Positions 47,335-59,513 of a stretch of DNA of 64,000 bases are shown one piece after another. The DNA comes from Datnioides undecimradiatus (lineage: Eukaryota > Chordata > Actinopteri > Lobotiformes > Datnioididae), in contig WARS01000138.1 of NCBI GenBank assembly GCA_008933995.1, positions 207,001 to 271,000 of the forward strand, given 5' to 3'. Both the position numbers and the translations under genes were made by a program. The first letter of the stretch is position 1; the number at the start of each line of letters is the position of its first letter. Under the pieces are notes generated by a model. It did not search any database, was not told the DNA's origin, and saw only the letters and a list, made by a program, of their open reading frames with translations.

Positions 47335-49351
47335 TTAATAACCTCCTCTGTAGCCTCCTCCATATCCTCCTCCATATCCTCCTCCACCTCCTCTGTAGCC
47401 CCCACCTCCTCTATATCCACCTCCTCCTCTGTAACCTCCGAATCCTCCTCTTCCTCTGTAAGCCCCGCCTCCCCTGTACCCTCCTCCCCCTCCCCTGTAC
47501 CCTCCTCCTCCCCCTCCTCCGTCAAAGCGTGCTGCCTTCGGAGGTCGTGGGCCATCTCCCATCCTGCTGCAGAGACACAGCTTCAGTGTTCATGAACCTG
47601 AACTCGATAGTTTCAGTGAAACATCAAATTTCTATTCAAAGAGACATGAACTCTGTGTGTGTGTGTCACCTCTGGCTGCTGCTCATCATGTTGAGTCCGG
47701 CTGCAGACGGCCTGGAGATGTGTCTAATGGCGTTCAGCAGCTTCTCATTGGTCGGGTCCATCTGTCTGATGTACTCTGGGTCTTTGGTCACCTCCACCAC
47801 CAGAGCCTCGAGCGCCGCCCGCAGTGCCGCTACGCTGCCCGCCACCTGGTGAGGGATCCTCAGTTTGATCCTGCAGGTGTTGAGAGGAGAGGTCACTTCC
47901 TGCGTGAGGCTGCAGACACAGACTGACTGAGTCCTGCGGCGTCTCACCAGTCGTCCAGCTCCACCACGTCTCCGGTGGAGCTGATCTTGTTGCAGGCGAA
48001 CAGCAGCAGCTGCAGCGGACTGACCAGGGTCATCCCTTTGGCCGAGATCGCCCGGGTCCGGATCTGACACACAAACACCCTCAGCTCGCTATTTGGCAGG
48101 AAACAGGACAATACACCAGCGAGGGCTTCCTGTCTTTCACAAATCGAATCCTGACGTGCTGAAACAGGAAGTAAACTGATACCTTCTCGCTGAAGACGAA
48201 GAAGGGCGAGGGGTAGCTGATGTCGTGGCTGCTGAAGGGGCAGTTGACGGAGGACTTGTGGATGAGGGCGTTGCGCCCCTCGGTGGTCAGGATCTTCCTC
48301 TTCTCTTTGTGGTAGCACACGTTGGGGTACGAGCCGAAGGTCAGCAGGGAAACCACCACATCCAGGTTGTTGTCGGGTCCGACCGCGTTGAACGTCTGAG
48401 TCATCAAACACTCTGACGGACACAAAGCAGCGCCGGCGTTAACTCGGCAAAAACAGGCGGGATGACCCTTTAACGTGGTGCGTTCAGGTACCTTCAGGAA
48501 ATCCTGCGTTGACCAGGATCTCCTTCAGCTGGACTTTGGCCTCCCACGTCATCCTCAGAGTCGACATGTTGAGACGTTTGTGCTCACAGAAACGACTTTC
48601 TGCCTCCTCGCCGTTCATCCTGAACACAAACAACAACAAATAAACACAAAAGAGGACACAACATTATGAACACAGTAAGACACCCCCCCCCCCGGGTGAG
48701 CCGACCTGGCGTCGTCCCAGGCCTGGAACACCGACAGCAGAGCCACGTGGTCGGAGAAACGGCTGCCAGCAAAGTTTCTGTGGACGAAGCCGAGACGTTT
48801 CCCCTCGCTGACGAACGGCTCCGGGAAACAGGAAGCGGCAGAGATGGTGCACATGGCGTCACCGACACTAGAGGGCGACAGGTGGAGATACAGCCACTCA
48901 GAGTGGGAAAACAAACAACAAACAAACAAACGAGTCGTTGACAGACGAGGACAGACTGACTGGAAGATGCAGCCCATGATCATCATCTTCCCCAGCCGAG
49001 GCTCGATGGGCAGACGAGCCAGGATCCGCCCCAGAGGAGTGAGCTCATCGTTACTGTCCAGAGCGTCCAGCTCTGACACACACACACACGCAGAAGAGTA
49101 AACAAACAAAACATTTATTTCAGTTATTTCAATTCATCATGCAGCTGTCACATCAGCGTACCTGTGTGTGTGTGTGTGTGTGTGTTGTACCTCGCAGCGT
49201 GTGCTCGGCCTCGATGACGGCGTCCAGCGGCGGCGGCTCGATGGCCTTGGACAGGAAGTGACCGATAGCTCCGAGCCTCAGCAGCTTGATGCTCAGAGCG
49301 ACTTCGTGCAGCGGAGTCCTGAAGATCTCCGGAGTCATGTGAGTCTCCAGC
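47335..49351 (-). other. dhx9: dhx9 coding exons 20-27: helicase-associated/OB region and RGG tail
   Basis: Exon coordinates: 20, 49191-49351; 21, 48961-49072; 22, 48706-48867; 23, 48492-48619; 24, 48183-48412; 25, 47948-48063; 26, 47670-47870; 27, 47335-47566. The last exon encodes a nuclear-transport-like basic stretch ([11 protein letters not shown]), then about 60 residues of GGYRGGGG-type repeats ending GGYRGGY. The RGG tail binds RNA and is often arginine-methylated in the family. Confidence 0.95.
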
Positions 49352-49361
49352 CTGCAGATAG

Positions 49362-49423
<62 letters not shown>

Positions 49424-52400
49424 ATTAGCTCTACCCAGTACCTTAATGGAGACTGTGGAGGCTTTGTGGGGGGGTCGGGGGGTTTAACAGGTCAGACCTC
49501 TCGAATCGAGCGCGGCTGCAGAGGTGGAAGCAGAAGCCGGGTCGGACTCTGCCGGCTCGACCTTTCCTCTGCTCCAGGTTGGTCCTGGAGGCCCAGACTG
49601 TGGCGTAGTTGGTCATGTTGTTGTGGGAGGTGAAGAGCTTCACCTTCTGCCTGTCAGGACACCAAAACGTGTTCACTCAGAGCCTCCACTGCAGCGAAGG
49701 CACCAACGCACAAACTGTCAAATGCTAATAAAGCACCGCCTCCTCTGACTCGATTATAATCCACTAGTCACAAGAGAAGACGGCACCTGAAACGTCCTGA
49801 GGTTCAGTAGTTCAGTAAATGCACCGCACTCACTTGCAGGAGTCGATGACGTAGACGACATCGTTGATGGTGATGCTCGTCTCCGCGATGTTGGTCGACA
49901 GAATCACCTGCACATCAAACACCGTGAGGTTCAGACGAGACAGCAGCTCAACTAAACAAACTCATCGGAGCAGGTGTGACAGATGACCTGCTGCGAGTCA
50001 TGACCGCAGCGTCTCTCACCTTCCTCATGTTGTCGGGAACCGGCTCAAACACCCTCCTCTGCTCCTCCCGGGGGATCTGTGAGTGGAGCGGCAGGATGCG
50101 GTACCGGCTACTTCCTGGAAACAAAGATGTGAAAACCCTGTCATCCAAATTATCTGAGAGGCATTTTGCAGCTGCTCGTCTCCTCCAGCTGGTGGAGTTT
50201 CCATCAAACTGTCTGTCAGACTCGTCTCTTCTGCAGAGAAGCCGTCTTTCCAGAGGAGTCCAGAGACTGACGGATCTGTTTTGACCTTCAAACTAAAGTT
50301 CTGTTTCGTTGCCTGCAGTGACACGTTCTCCACTCTCCTGCAGGACGTACCAAAGTGTGGGTTGGTCTCCAGGTGTCTCTGCATGGAGTAGATGAGGTTC
50401 CAGCCGGGCAGGAACACGAGCACGGCTCCGGCCACCTGCAGCGTCTCGATGTACTTGAGCAGAGTCTCCACCAGCTCGAAGGACGTCTCCTTCTCGTTGA
50501 TCTGAGCCATCGAACGCTTCGTCTCCTCCGTGTACTCCGGCCCACAGATCACATTACAGTTGGTCTGCAGGGGAACGAGAGCTGAAGCTGAGAACTTTAA
50601 AGCTTCACTGTTTGATGTTGGAGCCTCAGAGCTGCAGCAACACGGACAGCAACTGTGGCGTGCTTACATCATCCTCGCCCCCGTCCTCGTCTTTGTCTTT
50701 CTTCTTGCGGTCCATCGGTGGAGGGATGAAGTTGGTCATCTGGATGCAGTCCTCCAGGAAATACTCTGCAAACAAAGTGTGTTTATCGGGATCTGTGGTA
50801 TCATCTTTCATCTTAACTGTCAGCCATCTTCACACACACACTGGTCACATGACCAGGCGCGGCAGAGGCTACCTTGGACGGGGAAGGTGCGTCCAAACAC
50901 CTCGATGATGGGGCAGTTGAAGAAGTACTCTCTGAACATGGTGGTGTCGATGGTGGCCGACATGAGGATGACGCGGATCTCCGGGTAGGCCTGGACCACA
51001 TCCCTGAGGACCACCATCAGGAAGTCCGTCTGCACACACAGGAAGTGACTCAGCGGGTTACAGACGTGAATAGACAGCGTGAAACGTGTGTGGTCGCTGT
51101 AACGAGCTCACATTGATGTCTCTCTCGTGGATCTCATCAACGATGACGTGACTGATGCCTCTGACTCCTGCTTCAAGCTTCCGCAGCAAAACACCTGAAA
51201 CACAGAACACACTCCCCCTCATCATCCTCCTCATCATCGGTGTTAAAGAGTGGTGACACTAAGACTTCATTTGATCGGTGTCAGTTCTATCTTCAGGTTC
51301 TGGATCAAACAGCTTCTTCATCGTCTTCAGTTGTTTCTCTGCTGCGGGTCGGGCGCGGTGCTGAGCGAACAGCTGATGAACGAACATGTAGCAGCCATCA
51401 GGGCGAACGCTGAACTGTGTTTACGTACCGACAGTGCAGAAGAGGATGCTGGCGTGGGGTCGTGGGAGGACGGACTCAAAGCGGACGCTGTAGCCGCAGC
51501 TTTTCCCAAGATCCTCTGCTCTCTCGTAGGCGACTCGCTCGGCCACCGACACAGCGCTGATCCTTCTGGGCTGCAGGGAGGAGAGTAAGAACGAGCCGCA
51601 GCTGAGAGTCTGCCAGGGTTCACGTCAGTTACTGGTCATCACCTTGTTACGTTATGTGGCTCAGCAGGAAGTGTCTGCTGAGCCACTGCTGCCTGCAGTC
51701 GGAGGCTGGGCGTTACCTGGGTGACGACGATGTTACAGTCTGATGCCCGGCCTCCTTTGACGAAGCGGTCCAGGATGTACTGAGGGACCTGGGTGGTTTT
51801 GCCGCAGCCCGTCGCTCCTCTGATGATCACCACGGGGTTGCTGTCGACGGTGGCCATGATCTCTTCCTCAAACTGTTTGACAGGCAGCTGCTCGCGCTCC
51901 GTCAGGATCTGAAACACACAGATCGGATGTTTCACATCGTTTAATCTCCACGTGGTTCAGACTGAAGAACGGCAGCGGGACCGACCTTCTGCAGGCCGTC
52001 GTCGTGTTCCAGCTGGTACATCAGCTCATCGTGCAGGTCACCGCTGATCTGCTCCGGGGTGCACTGACAGGAAACAAACTCAGGTAAAACATGGTGACAT
52101 CATCACAGAGCAGCTAATAGCAGCATCCGACAGTCTCCCCCGACTGCATCCAAACCACCCACACACTTCACGCTTCATACAACAGGAAGCTACGCCACAA
52201 ATCTGATGTCAGAGGTCAAACTCTGACCTTCCTGCAGCTCCTTCACCTCCATCAGTCGTGTCCACAGCAGTCACTCGTAAACTGACAGTATTCAGGTTTT
52301 GATGCCAGTCTGTTCTGGACCCACAGAGCTCAGCCTCTACACAGACTCACAAAGGCCAGCGGTCCCTCGTCGATGTTGCTGCTGGTCCAGGGGTTCCAGT

Positions 52401-55400
52401 TGACCTGCGGCGGCGACCAGGGGACAACGCCGGCTGTGCTCTGACGCTGCGATGGCTCAAACGTTGCCATTTTCCCCTGAACCAGAGACACGGGGGTGCT
52501 GGGGTCTGTGGGCTGCACGGCAAAGAGACGCTGCAGGTTACAGACGGTCAAACCTCAACAGACAGATCGCGCTCAGCGCCAGCGGCTCAGGTGACTCACA
52601 GGTGAGGGGATCTGGACTCTGAGCTCCTGCACCACGCTGACGAGCTGCTGCTGCAGGTCTGCAGACACGCTGACGTCAAACACCTCCAGCTGCACACACA
52701 AAGACACACAAGCATCACACTGAGGCAGCAGATCTCAGATCAGCTGAACGGTTACAGTCAGGTCTGCGGCAGACGTACAGTCTCTCCCTCCTTCTTCTTG
52801 GTGACTCCTGAATACGCCTCGATGACTCCCAGGTGGTACAGCTGTCGCACCAGAGACAGAGCACATGACTGCGCCGCCAGCTTCTTGTTGGAGCCGTGCT
52901 CTCGGGCCGTGATGCCTGCAGAACAGACGCAGAGCTGCTGTGAACTCTGACCCCCTGAGCCGGCAGCAACGGCTCTGAACAGCTTCCTCAGGACGAACCA
53001 TTGGGGATAAAACGATCGAGATGTTGAGTTTTTCAGCCCTGAAGCAGCTTCAGGGGAATATTTTACAGTGCAGCTGCTCATTTTGACTTTATTTCACACT
53101 TTAGGACAAACATGCACACTGCTGAACACATGGTGGCTCTAATAGAGGAGGAAACAGGAAGTGACTACTGTTTCCACGGATGAAGCTGCCAGGACCGCTC
53201 ACTCTCCTGTCCCTCCGTCGTTACGCCTCATGTTTAGTAGAGAAGGGTCTTACGTCTGCCGAGCTGCCTCACGAACAGCTGCATCTCTGCGATGAAGCTC
53301 CTGCAGACACAGACACAAACGTCACAGCTTCACTTCCTCTGGCGTTCCAACGTAAACACAGGAATGAGTCACCTGGGGCCATGCACTCACCTGCCGTGTC
53401 CTCAGGAGGAAGCCTGTATGTTTTTCTGCCAGACTCGTGGTTTAATAAGCACCAATCAGCAGCTCTGACTCAGGTACCTGCTGCCCTGCCGTGAACAGTG
53501 ACACCAGAAATCACAACCAGACTCCTCTGAGCCCCAGTGTCACCCATGGGACAGCTTTAGTTCACCTAAACCCTGTCCCATGTTGTCATTCAGTGTGGTT
53601 GTGAGTTCTGGCGTCCTAAGATTGAACCCGACCCCCTCCACCAGCTGAATGTCGGTCACGTGACTGACAGTCTGACTCTGGGAGCGTCGCATGGTCATCT
53701 CCCTGACTGCAGCGTTTCCCGGCTGTGTGTTTGTGCTGAGTCACATCTGCGTCTGGTCCTCCTGAAGCTCGTTAGCCAAGCTTCATTCGTTTGATGAAGT
53801 TCTTCTCACCAAAGACGCAAGATTTCAATTCTGTCTGTGTTTTAAAGTTCGCTGACTGGTGGAGATCATCTGCTATCAACTGTTAGCATCTGCTATCATC
53901 TGTCAGCATCTGCTATCATCTGTCAGCATCTGCTATCATCTGTTAGTGTCTGTTAGCATCTGCTATCATCTGTCAGCATCTGTTAGTGTCTGTTAGCATC
54001 TGCTATCATCTGTTAGCATCTGCAATCAACTGTTAGCTTCTGCTATCATCTGTCAGCATCTGTTAGTGTCTGTTAGCATCTGCTATAATCTGTTAGCATC
54101 TGTTAGCTAACATCTGCTATCATCTCTTAGCATCTGCTATCATCTGTTAGCTAACATCTGCTATCATCTCTTAGCATCTGCTATCATCTGTCAGCATCTG
54201 TTAGCGTCAGTTAGCAGCTCATCTTCTGCGTCCTTGTGTAAACGTATGAAAACTGAGACGCTCCAAAGTTTGAAAACCAGGAAATAATAAAGAACAAAAC
54301 TGCAAAAACTCCAGGCTGATGTCTGACTTTTGAAGAACTGTTGTGAATGTTGTTTTAACCAGGATTCAGCTGGTGGCTGTGGCCCCCTGTGTTCTGCCCT
54401 GTGTTCTGCCCCGTGTTCTGCTGTGGTGGTGTCAGGGCTGTTGGATGTGGAACAGTGAGATCTCTCTGGTGTAGCCGACACACTCCGGAGGTCTCTGAGT
54501 TTACAGCAGTCCAGCAGAAAAACATACGGCAATGCCCTGAACAACATGTAACACACACACACACTACATATAATACATATTAATTAAAATAAAGGTTGTG
54601 AGACACGAGCAGAAGACGTGTGAGATTCTTGTCTTTTTGATGAAGCTAAGTGTAAAAACAGTTTAGCTCACTAACGAAGCATCAGAACTGTGGTGATCAA
54701 TCCTCAGAACCAGTTTATAAAAACAACTGAGGGGCAGGTCGGACACGTTAACCCTGACTGTGATTCACCCTGAAGTCCTTATTCTCATGCTAATGAACAA
54801 GCCTCTGTATACTCTGCTCTGATTGGACGGCTGGCAGCGGTGGGCGGTAACTTCACTGCTGCACATTTCAGACAAACAGGTTTAAACTTTGTGACTTTTA
54901 TCTGACGGCAATGGTTCTGGATTAAAGCCGGATCATCCTGCAGAGGGTCCGGCAGAGTCCTGCAGAGCTCCTCACAGCTTCAGAGCTGTGCACTGCAGGC
55001 TTTCAATCCAAACCGCTGACCACTGATTCCAGTCCACCACACTGTTACAGTAAACTCTGGACTTACTGAAGCTGCTGACCATCACCCAGTGAAACCAGTG
55101 AAACCAAGTCGACCTGCAGGTGACCGGCTGTGAACCACAGAGTGGTCCTGAATTGAGCTGCTGGTCTACGGGTTTTAGGGTGCAGACCTGTTGTGGTCCG
55201 GTCCCACTTGGCTGTATTTGTACTCAGCGCTAGTTTTCTCCTTCTGGAAGAACTGGTTCAGACGGGCCTTGGCGTTCTCCAGCGTCCAGTTACCATGGAG
55301 ATTAGCGTTCAGGTCCACCTCCTCCGATTCCAGAGTCTGCAGGGATGAAAACGACTCATTTCAATGGCGACAACAAAATCCTCACTGTCCACAAAACGTC

Positions 55401-56506
55401 TGATGTGTTGGTTTGGCGTCGTACCGCCTGCGCTTCCTGTTCGTCTCTCTTGGCGTAGTACTCCTTCAGGTTGGCTCCTCTGTCCCACTGAGCTCCTCCT
55501 CCTCCCCACCCAGAGTGTCCTGCTCCTGAGTAACCAAGCCCGGTCACTCCTGGTACCGGTCCGGTACCGCCCTCTTCTGACAACAGACAAACAAATTCTC
55601 ATGATGTGAGAGCGACAGCTGGTGGCGGTAAAACATTTCTGAGCTCATATAATTAACCACCACAGAAGAAGAGAGCGGCAAGGACGTTTGTTTTAAACCA
55701 TCCCTTTGACGAATGAACAGAATGTTCACTGTGTCGTGAACTGAAAGAAACAACGTTCAGACGTGTGGAAGAAGCTGCAAACTGTCGCAGGACACACAAC
55801 AGCAGCGCCTCTCCGCCACAGCGTGACGACCCGCAGCCCGTGAGACTGATCTCTGCACCTTGCTCAGCTTTGACGACCAGGTGAGGAGGCAGCGGGCCGC
55901 TGGAGGGGAGGCTCCCAAACCCGGCGCCGCCTCCTCCACAGGGCTGCTCAGCACCTGGAGTGCTCACCTGGTGACACAGCACATGATGTCAAACAAAGTC
56001 CAACAATAAAGCCACGAACATAAAATAATGAACAACATTTAATTTTGTGGAAACGTAGGTTGGCTGTTTCATTCATAATGAAAGCTTTAATCTCGTAGCG
56101 TATCAAATCATTTTTAAATCTGCACAGCACGGGAACCGGTCTGACCCCGAGAGCTGGGACCTCTGCTGCACTAATCTCCCCGATCCGGACCAGGTAGTTG
56201 ACAAAGTCCCTGGCAGCATTGGTCTGAGCGTCCTTCTTGTTGGTGGAGTTGCCCATCCCGGTGTAGCTGAAGCCATCAACACGGACCTGCAGGTGGAGGG
56301 AGAGGTCAGGCCGGGGAACAGGCTGGAGGCAGCAGGCAGGATGGAGATGCCTGAATCCAGCTGAACTGAACACGTGACATGACACAGCGACTCACCTCAC
56401 ACATGAACTTCTGCCTGTTTTTGTTGCCTGCTGCACGGATGTCATAGTTTGGAGTCAGCTTCTTTTTCCCACACCAGGCGTACAGGAAGTTCTTGATGTC
56501 CGCCAT
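47335..56506 (-). CDS. dhx9: ATP-dependent RNA helicase A (DHX9), complete, 27 coding exons
   Basis: This DEAH-family helicase unwinds RNA and RNA:DNA structures in the nucleus and acts in transcription, splicing and innate sensing. Tracing GT-AG boundaries gives 27 coding exons summing to 3,726 nt, that is 1,241 residues plus stop (human about 1,270). The order is dsRBD1 (exons 1-2), linker, dsRBD2 (exons 5-7), the minimal transactivation/helicase-entry segment ([16 protein letters not shown]), helicase core, helicase-associated domains and an RGG tail. Walker [10 protein letters not shown] has its Lys at about 429. Motif II is DEIH at about 523-526, motif III is SAT, and motif VI is QRKGRAGR. 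The start at 56506 gives [16 protein letters not shown], matching the family N-terminus. The gene is in tandem with lamc1 and divergent from the lamc2-like fragment. Confidence 0.97.
49162..49186. repeat. (TG)n microsatellite at the donor of dhx9 exon 20
   Basis: In the dhx9 sense the donor GTACAA runs directly into a (CA)n tract. Confidence 0.9.
49360..49421. repeat. (CA)n microsatellite at the acceptor of dhx9 exon 20
   Basis: About 60 bp. In the dhx9 sense it is a (TG)n tract ending a few bases before the acceptor of exon 20, and it is complementary to the tract on the other side of that exon. Confidence 0.9.
49498..51908 (-). other. dhx9: dhx9 coding exons 11-19: helicase core
   Basis: Exon coordinates: 11, 51717-51908; 12, 51429-51570; 13, 51112-51194; 14, 50873-51029; 15, 50668-50765; 16, 50351-50564; 17, 50020-50114; 18, 49834-49907; 19, 49498-49650. 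This block holds Walker A (exon 11), motif Ia [14 protein letters not shown] (exon 12), DEIH (exon 13), LMSATID (exon 14), an acidic [10 protein letters not shown] loop (exon 15), VFLPGW (exon 16), [11 protein letters not shown] (exon 18) and QRKGRAGR (exon 19). All catalytic motifs are intact. Confidence 0.95.
53301..55187 (-). other. dhx9: dhx9 intron 5
   Basis: A 1.9-kb intron between the 47-nt exon 6 and exon 5. It holds the 20-bp repeat array at 53875-54215 and no recognised gene. Confidence 0.7.
53875..54215. repeat. 20-bp tandem repeat, about 17 imperfect copies
   Basis: Array of CATCTGTTAGCATCTGCTAT variants (AGCATCTG, CTATCATCTG, AGTGTCTG) in dhx9 intron 5. Confidence 0.9.
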
Positions 56507-56553
56507 GGTGGACTGATGGGTGGAGCAGCTTCCTTCACTGCAGACTCTTCAAT

Positions 56554-57411
56554 CTGAGACATGCAAACATCCCGGCATTAACGAGCAGACTGTGTGACGC
56601 TCCTCTTTCCTGGGATCCAGAGTCATTACATTAACGGCTGTATGTTCTGGTCAACCTGCTAAATTACTGCTCTGTTACCAAAGACTGAGAATCTCTGTTC
56701 TCTGCCTGACTTCGCATAACCAAACTCCACTCATATATCACCACATTTATAGCTTTACCTCTCTCCAAGAGAATAAACTCCATTTTAATGTCGTGAATTA
56801 ACGTTATAATGAATTAATAAAGCTTCTGTCGGATTCGGGTATGGTATAAATGTCCAAAGGAGGATCAAACACCAGCAGTAACGTTAAACCCACAATTTGG
56901 AAACAGGTTGCAGCTTCATGTCAGGTGGGAGACTCGGTTTGATTCTTATGTTTATTTAATGGCGTTTGGTTTTTAGTTCCAGCCGAACACTTAGAGCCAG
57001 ACAGGATGCTTTAATGGAGTATAATATATAACAATAAGGTTTAGTTTGGAGTATTTCTACTCTGTGCTTCTCTGTATTTAAATCAGTGTTCCGCGGCTAA
57101 CGTAAGCACACACAGGTTTAGCTTCATTAGCATGGCAACAACAGTTAGCTCCCGCCGGCTACATTAAATCAGCTGTTTAGGCTCTGCAGTGTTTGTATGC
57201 ACCCGGCAGTCCTTCACACATGCCGCCGTGTTTCTGCTCCCTGCACAGGCGACACTGCTGCTGAATGAACCTCAGTCCGACAACTAGCTTGTTAAGCTAG
57301 CGTTAGCTTTCTGCTCGCGAGCGCTCAATTAATTTGCTCTGTCGCATTAAAACCCGAGAAACAATAAAGTGACATAAACAAACATGGTTTAATTAACAGA
57401 CGCTTTATTAC
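56554..57411 (-). other. dhx9: dhx9 intron in the 5' UTR (inferred)
   Basis: An acceptor at 56554-56555 (CAG then ATTGAAGAG in sense) and a donor at 57410-57411 define an intron separating the untranslated first exon from the ATG exon. No coding content is seen inside. Confidence 0.6.
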
Positions 57412-57490
57412 CTGAAACGAGCCCCGAGACAGCAGCAGCTCCTCCACAGAGACTGTTTGTCCTCCACCTTCTTCTTCGTCTTCTTTTTCT
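57412..57490 (-). other. dhx9: dhx9 non-coding first exon and probable transcription start
   Basis: In the dhx9 sense, a purine-rich leader (GAAGAAGAAG-like, from the CTT tract at 57468-57510) ends at GTTTCAG followed by the donor GTAATA. Transcription probably starts near 57470-57510. Position and splice phase fit an untranslated exon, but transcript data are needed. Confidence 0.5.
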
Positions 57491-58338
57491 TCTTCTTCTT
57501 CTTCGATGTTTAACGAATCAGCGCCACCAACTGGTGAAGGTGAAGATGAGCTGAGTGAGTCTGTGACTTAGTCTCACAGTAAAACCTGAATCACGAGGAA
57601 CATCATAAATCATAAATCACATCATAAACATAAAACACATATTGAGGCACAAGCTGAAACAAAGGAGCAGGTGTGACCACCCTGTTTGTCTGTAAACAAC
57701 AGATTTGGTGTTTGTTTACGTGCTTTCTTCAAGCCAAGCTCTCGTTTGTTGTTATTTTGAGGAATTCTTGTTATTCTCGTGATTTATTTTGATTTGTGTT
57801 TGTAGAGACGGTTGTGCAGCAGCAGTTAAACTGGATAATTTCCATATCTACATATTTATTTTCATTTTGACGTGTAAATGACGTCTCAGGAGCCACAGTC
57901 CCGCAAAAGCTCGAAACTACTCAGTAGATCTCACTCTCACTGAGTCTCTCGTTAAGCCTCTCACAGGGTTTTCCTGCTTGTTTTCCAAGATGATCCAAGA
58001 TGGCCGCCGCCTGTGTTGGTGGCCTCTGTTCGACCTTGTTTGTTTATGTTTTCTTGGATGTTTGTTGTTGTGCTGTAAACACATTCACCTCACTGAGAGA
58101 AACCGTCTCCCTGTGTTTACTGTCACAGCATGAAGCTAGTTTCTTATCAATAATCCTCAGTCTGAGTCTTTTGTTACAATCAAACCTGTAAAATCGGCAA
58201 TTGTCAGTGAAGTGACTCAGCAGAGTAACTGAGTAACTGACAGTACTTGAGTAAATGTACTCAGTTACATCCACAGAAACACGGCGAGCGTGGCTGAAAA
58301 GTGAACTCAGAGTTGAGAAATGCAGCCAGGTGTTGGTA

Positions 58339-58374
<36 letters not shown>
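58339..58374. repeat. (TG)n microsatellite
   Basis: About 36 bp; a second TG tract follows at 58418-58442. Confidence 0.9.
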
Positions 58375-58377
<3 letters not shown>

Positions 58378-58904
58378 CAGGGTGTGGCATCGACAAGGTA
58401 ACAAGCTGGGCGTGGCTTTGTGTGTGTGTGTGTGTGTGTGTGTTAAGGCCTGCAGTGGTGTATTTGTGCAGATTAGTGTTGGGGAAAGTGTTTGTGTGTG
58501 TAACCAGGTATGGGCAGGGTGTGTGCGATGGATCATAGTGTGTGTGAGTAACTGTGAGTGTGTGTGTGTGTGAGTAACTGTGAGTGTGTGTGTGTCTGCG
58601 GTGCAGGGTGTGTCTGGCTGCTCTGTCACAGCTTCAGCCTCAGGACACAGTTTTTACACATGGAAACAATCGTCAGGAAGAGGGAAACAGGAAAAATGTG
58701 GCAGGCAGAGGTTTGCTGCTCCGGCTCTGATGAGACAAACAAACACATAAACAAACAAACAAACACTCAGCGCACTCTCAGCTCTCTGTCTGACCTCTGC
58801 AACATGTCTGTGTGCCCATAATCAACAATAATTAGAAAGTTCACGGCGTCACAGCGAAGCCTGAGGCGTCTCACTGGCCTTCACTGCTCCACACACACCA
58901 ACAC

Positions 58905-58960
58905 ACAGTGGTGCAAAGTAACTGAGTACATTTACTCGAGTACTCTACTCCAGTATTCTG
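58905..58960. repeat. Teleost interspersed repeat fragment (GTAACTGAGTACATTTACTC type)
   Basis: AGTGGTGCAAAGTAACTGAG followed by TACATTTACTCGAGTACT matches the start of a repeat I remember as abundant in fish genomes. Related debris is seen at 58200-58265. Confidence 0.6.
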
Positions 58961-59279
58961 ATATCATGGTGCTTTCTGCTTCCTCTCTGAATCCTGTACT
59001 TTCTATCTCTGTTATATTTACTTTAGTTACTTCCCTTTGGTCACACTATTAATGACTCAGCAGTTTGAAGTCATTATAATAAGCTGCATCTTGATCAGCA
59101 TTACAGCCATGAGCACATGAATGATCAGTAACTGTAATCAGATTACATGATCTGCACAATGAGTACTTGAGTACAGTGCAATGACTACTTTAAGTTTGTT
59201 TTAATGTTAATACTCCTGAGTATTTCTACACTGTGGTATTTGTAGCTCTGAGCACTTCCCTTCCCCCTGAAGCTCAACT

Positions 59280-59365
59280 CATGGTCAAAGTCCTCAGAAG
59301 AAGCTGTTAGCTTAGCTTAGCATAGAGACTGGAAGCAGGGGGAAACTGCTAGCCTGGCTCAGTCT
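59280..59365. repeat. Second copy of the TTAGCTTAGCATA-type teleost repeat
   Basis: GTTAGCTTAGCTTAGCATAG, then AGACTGGAAGCAGGGGGAAA and CTGCTAGCCTGGCTC. Related to 20820-20880. Confidence 0.65.
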
Positions 59366-59475
59366 GCTCACACGTTTGTGGCGTGTGCTGTGCTTTCATC
59401 AGTCGACTGGCTGCAGGTGACCGAACACTCATAATGATCAACTTTATTGACTTTTCAAGGAGAGTTTCATAATAA

Positions 59476-59477
<2 letters not shown>

Positions 59478-59511
<34 letters not shown>
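59478..59511. repeat. (CA)n microsatellite
   Basis: About 34 bp of CA in the divergent intergenic region. Confidence 0.9.

Positions 59512-59513
<2 letters not shown>

Larger units (their letters stand above)
51986..56506 (-). other. dhx9: dhx9 coding exons 1-10: double-stranded RNA-binding domains
   Basis: Exon coordinates: 1, 56396-56506; 2, 56146-56286; 3, 55859-55967; 4, 55425-55576; 5, 55188-55336; 6, 53254-53300; 7, 52779-52915; 8, 52600-52689; 9, 52351-52512; 10, 51986-52063. dsRBD1 has the signature [19 protein letters not shown], and dsRBD2 has [20 protein letters not shown]. The linker in exons 3-4 is Gly-rich and the least conserved part. Exon 6 is only 47 nt; it is required by phase and supplies [14 protein letters not shown]. 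Confidence 0.93.
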
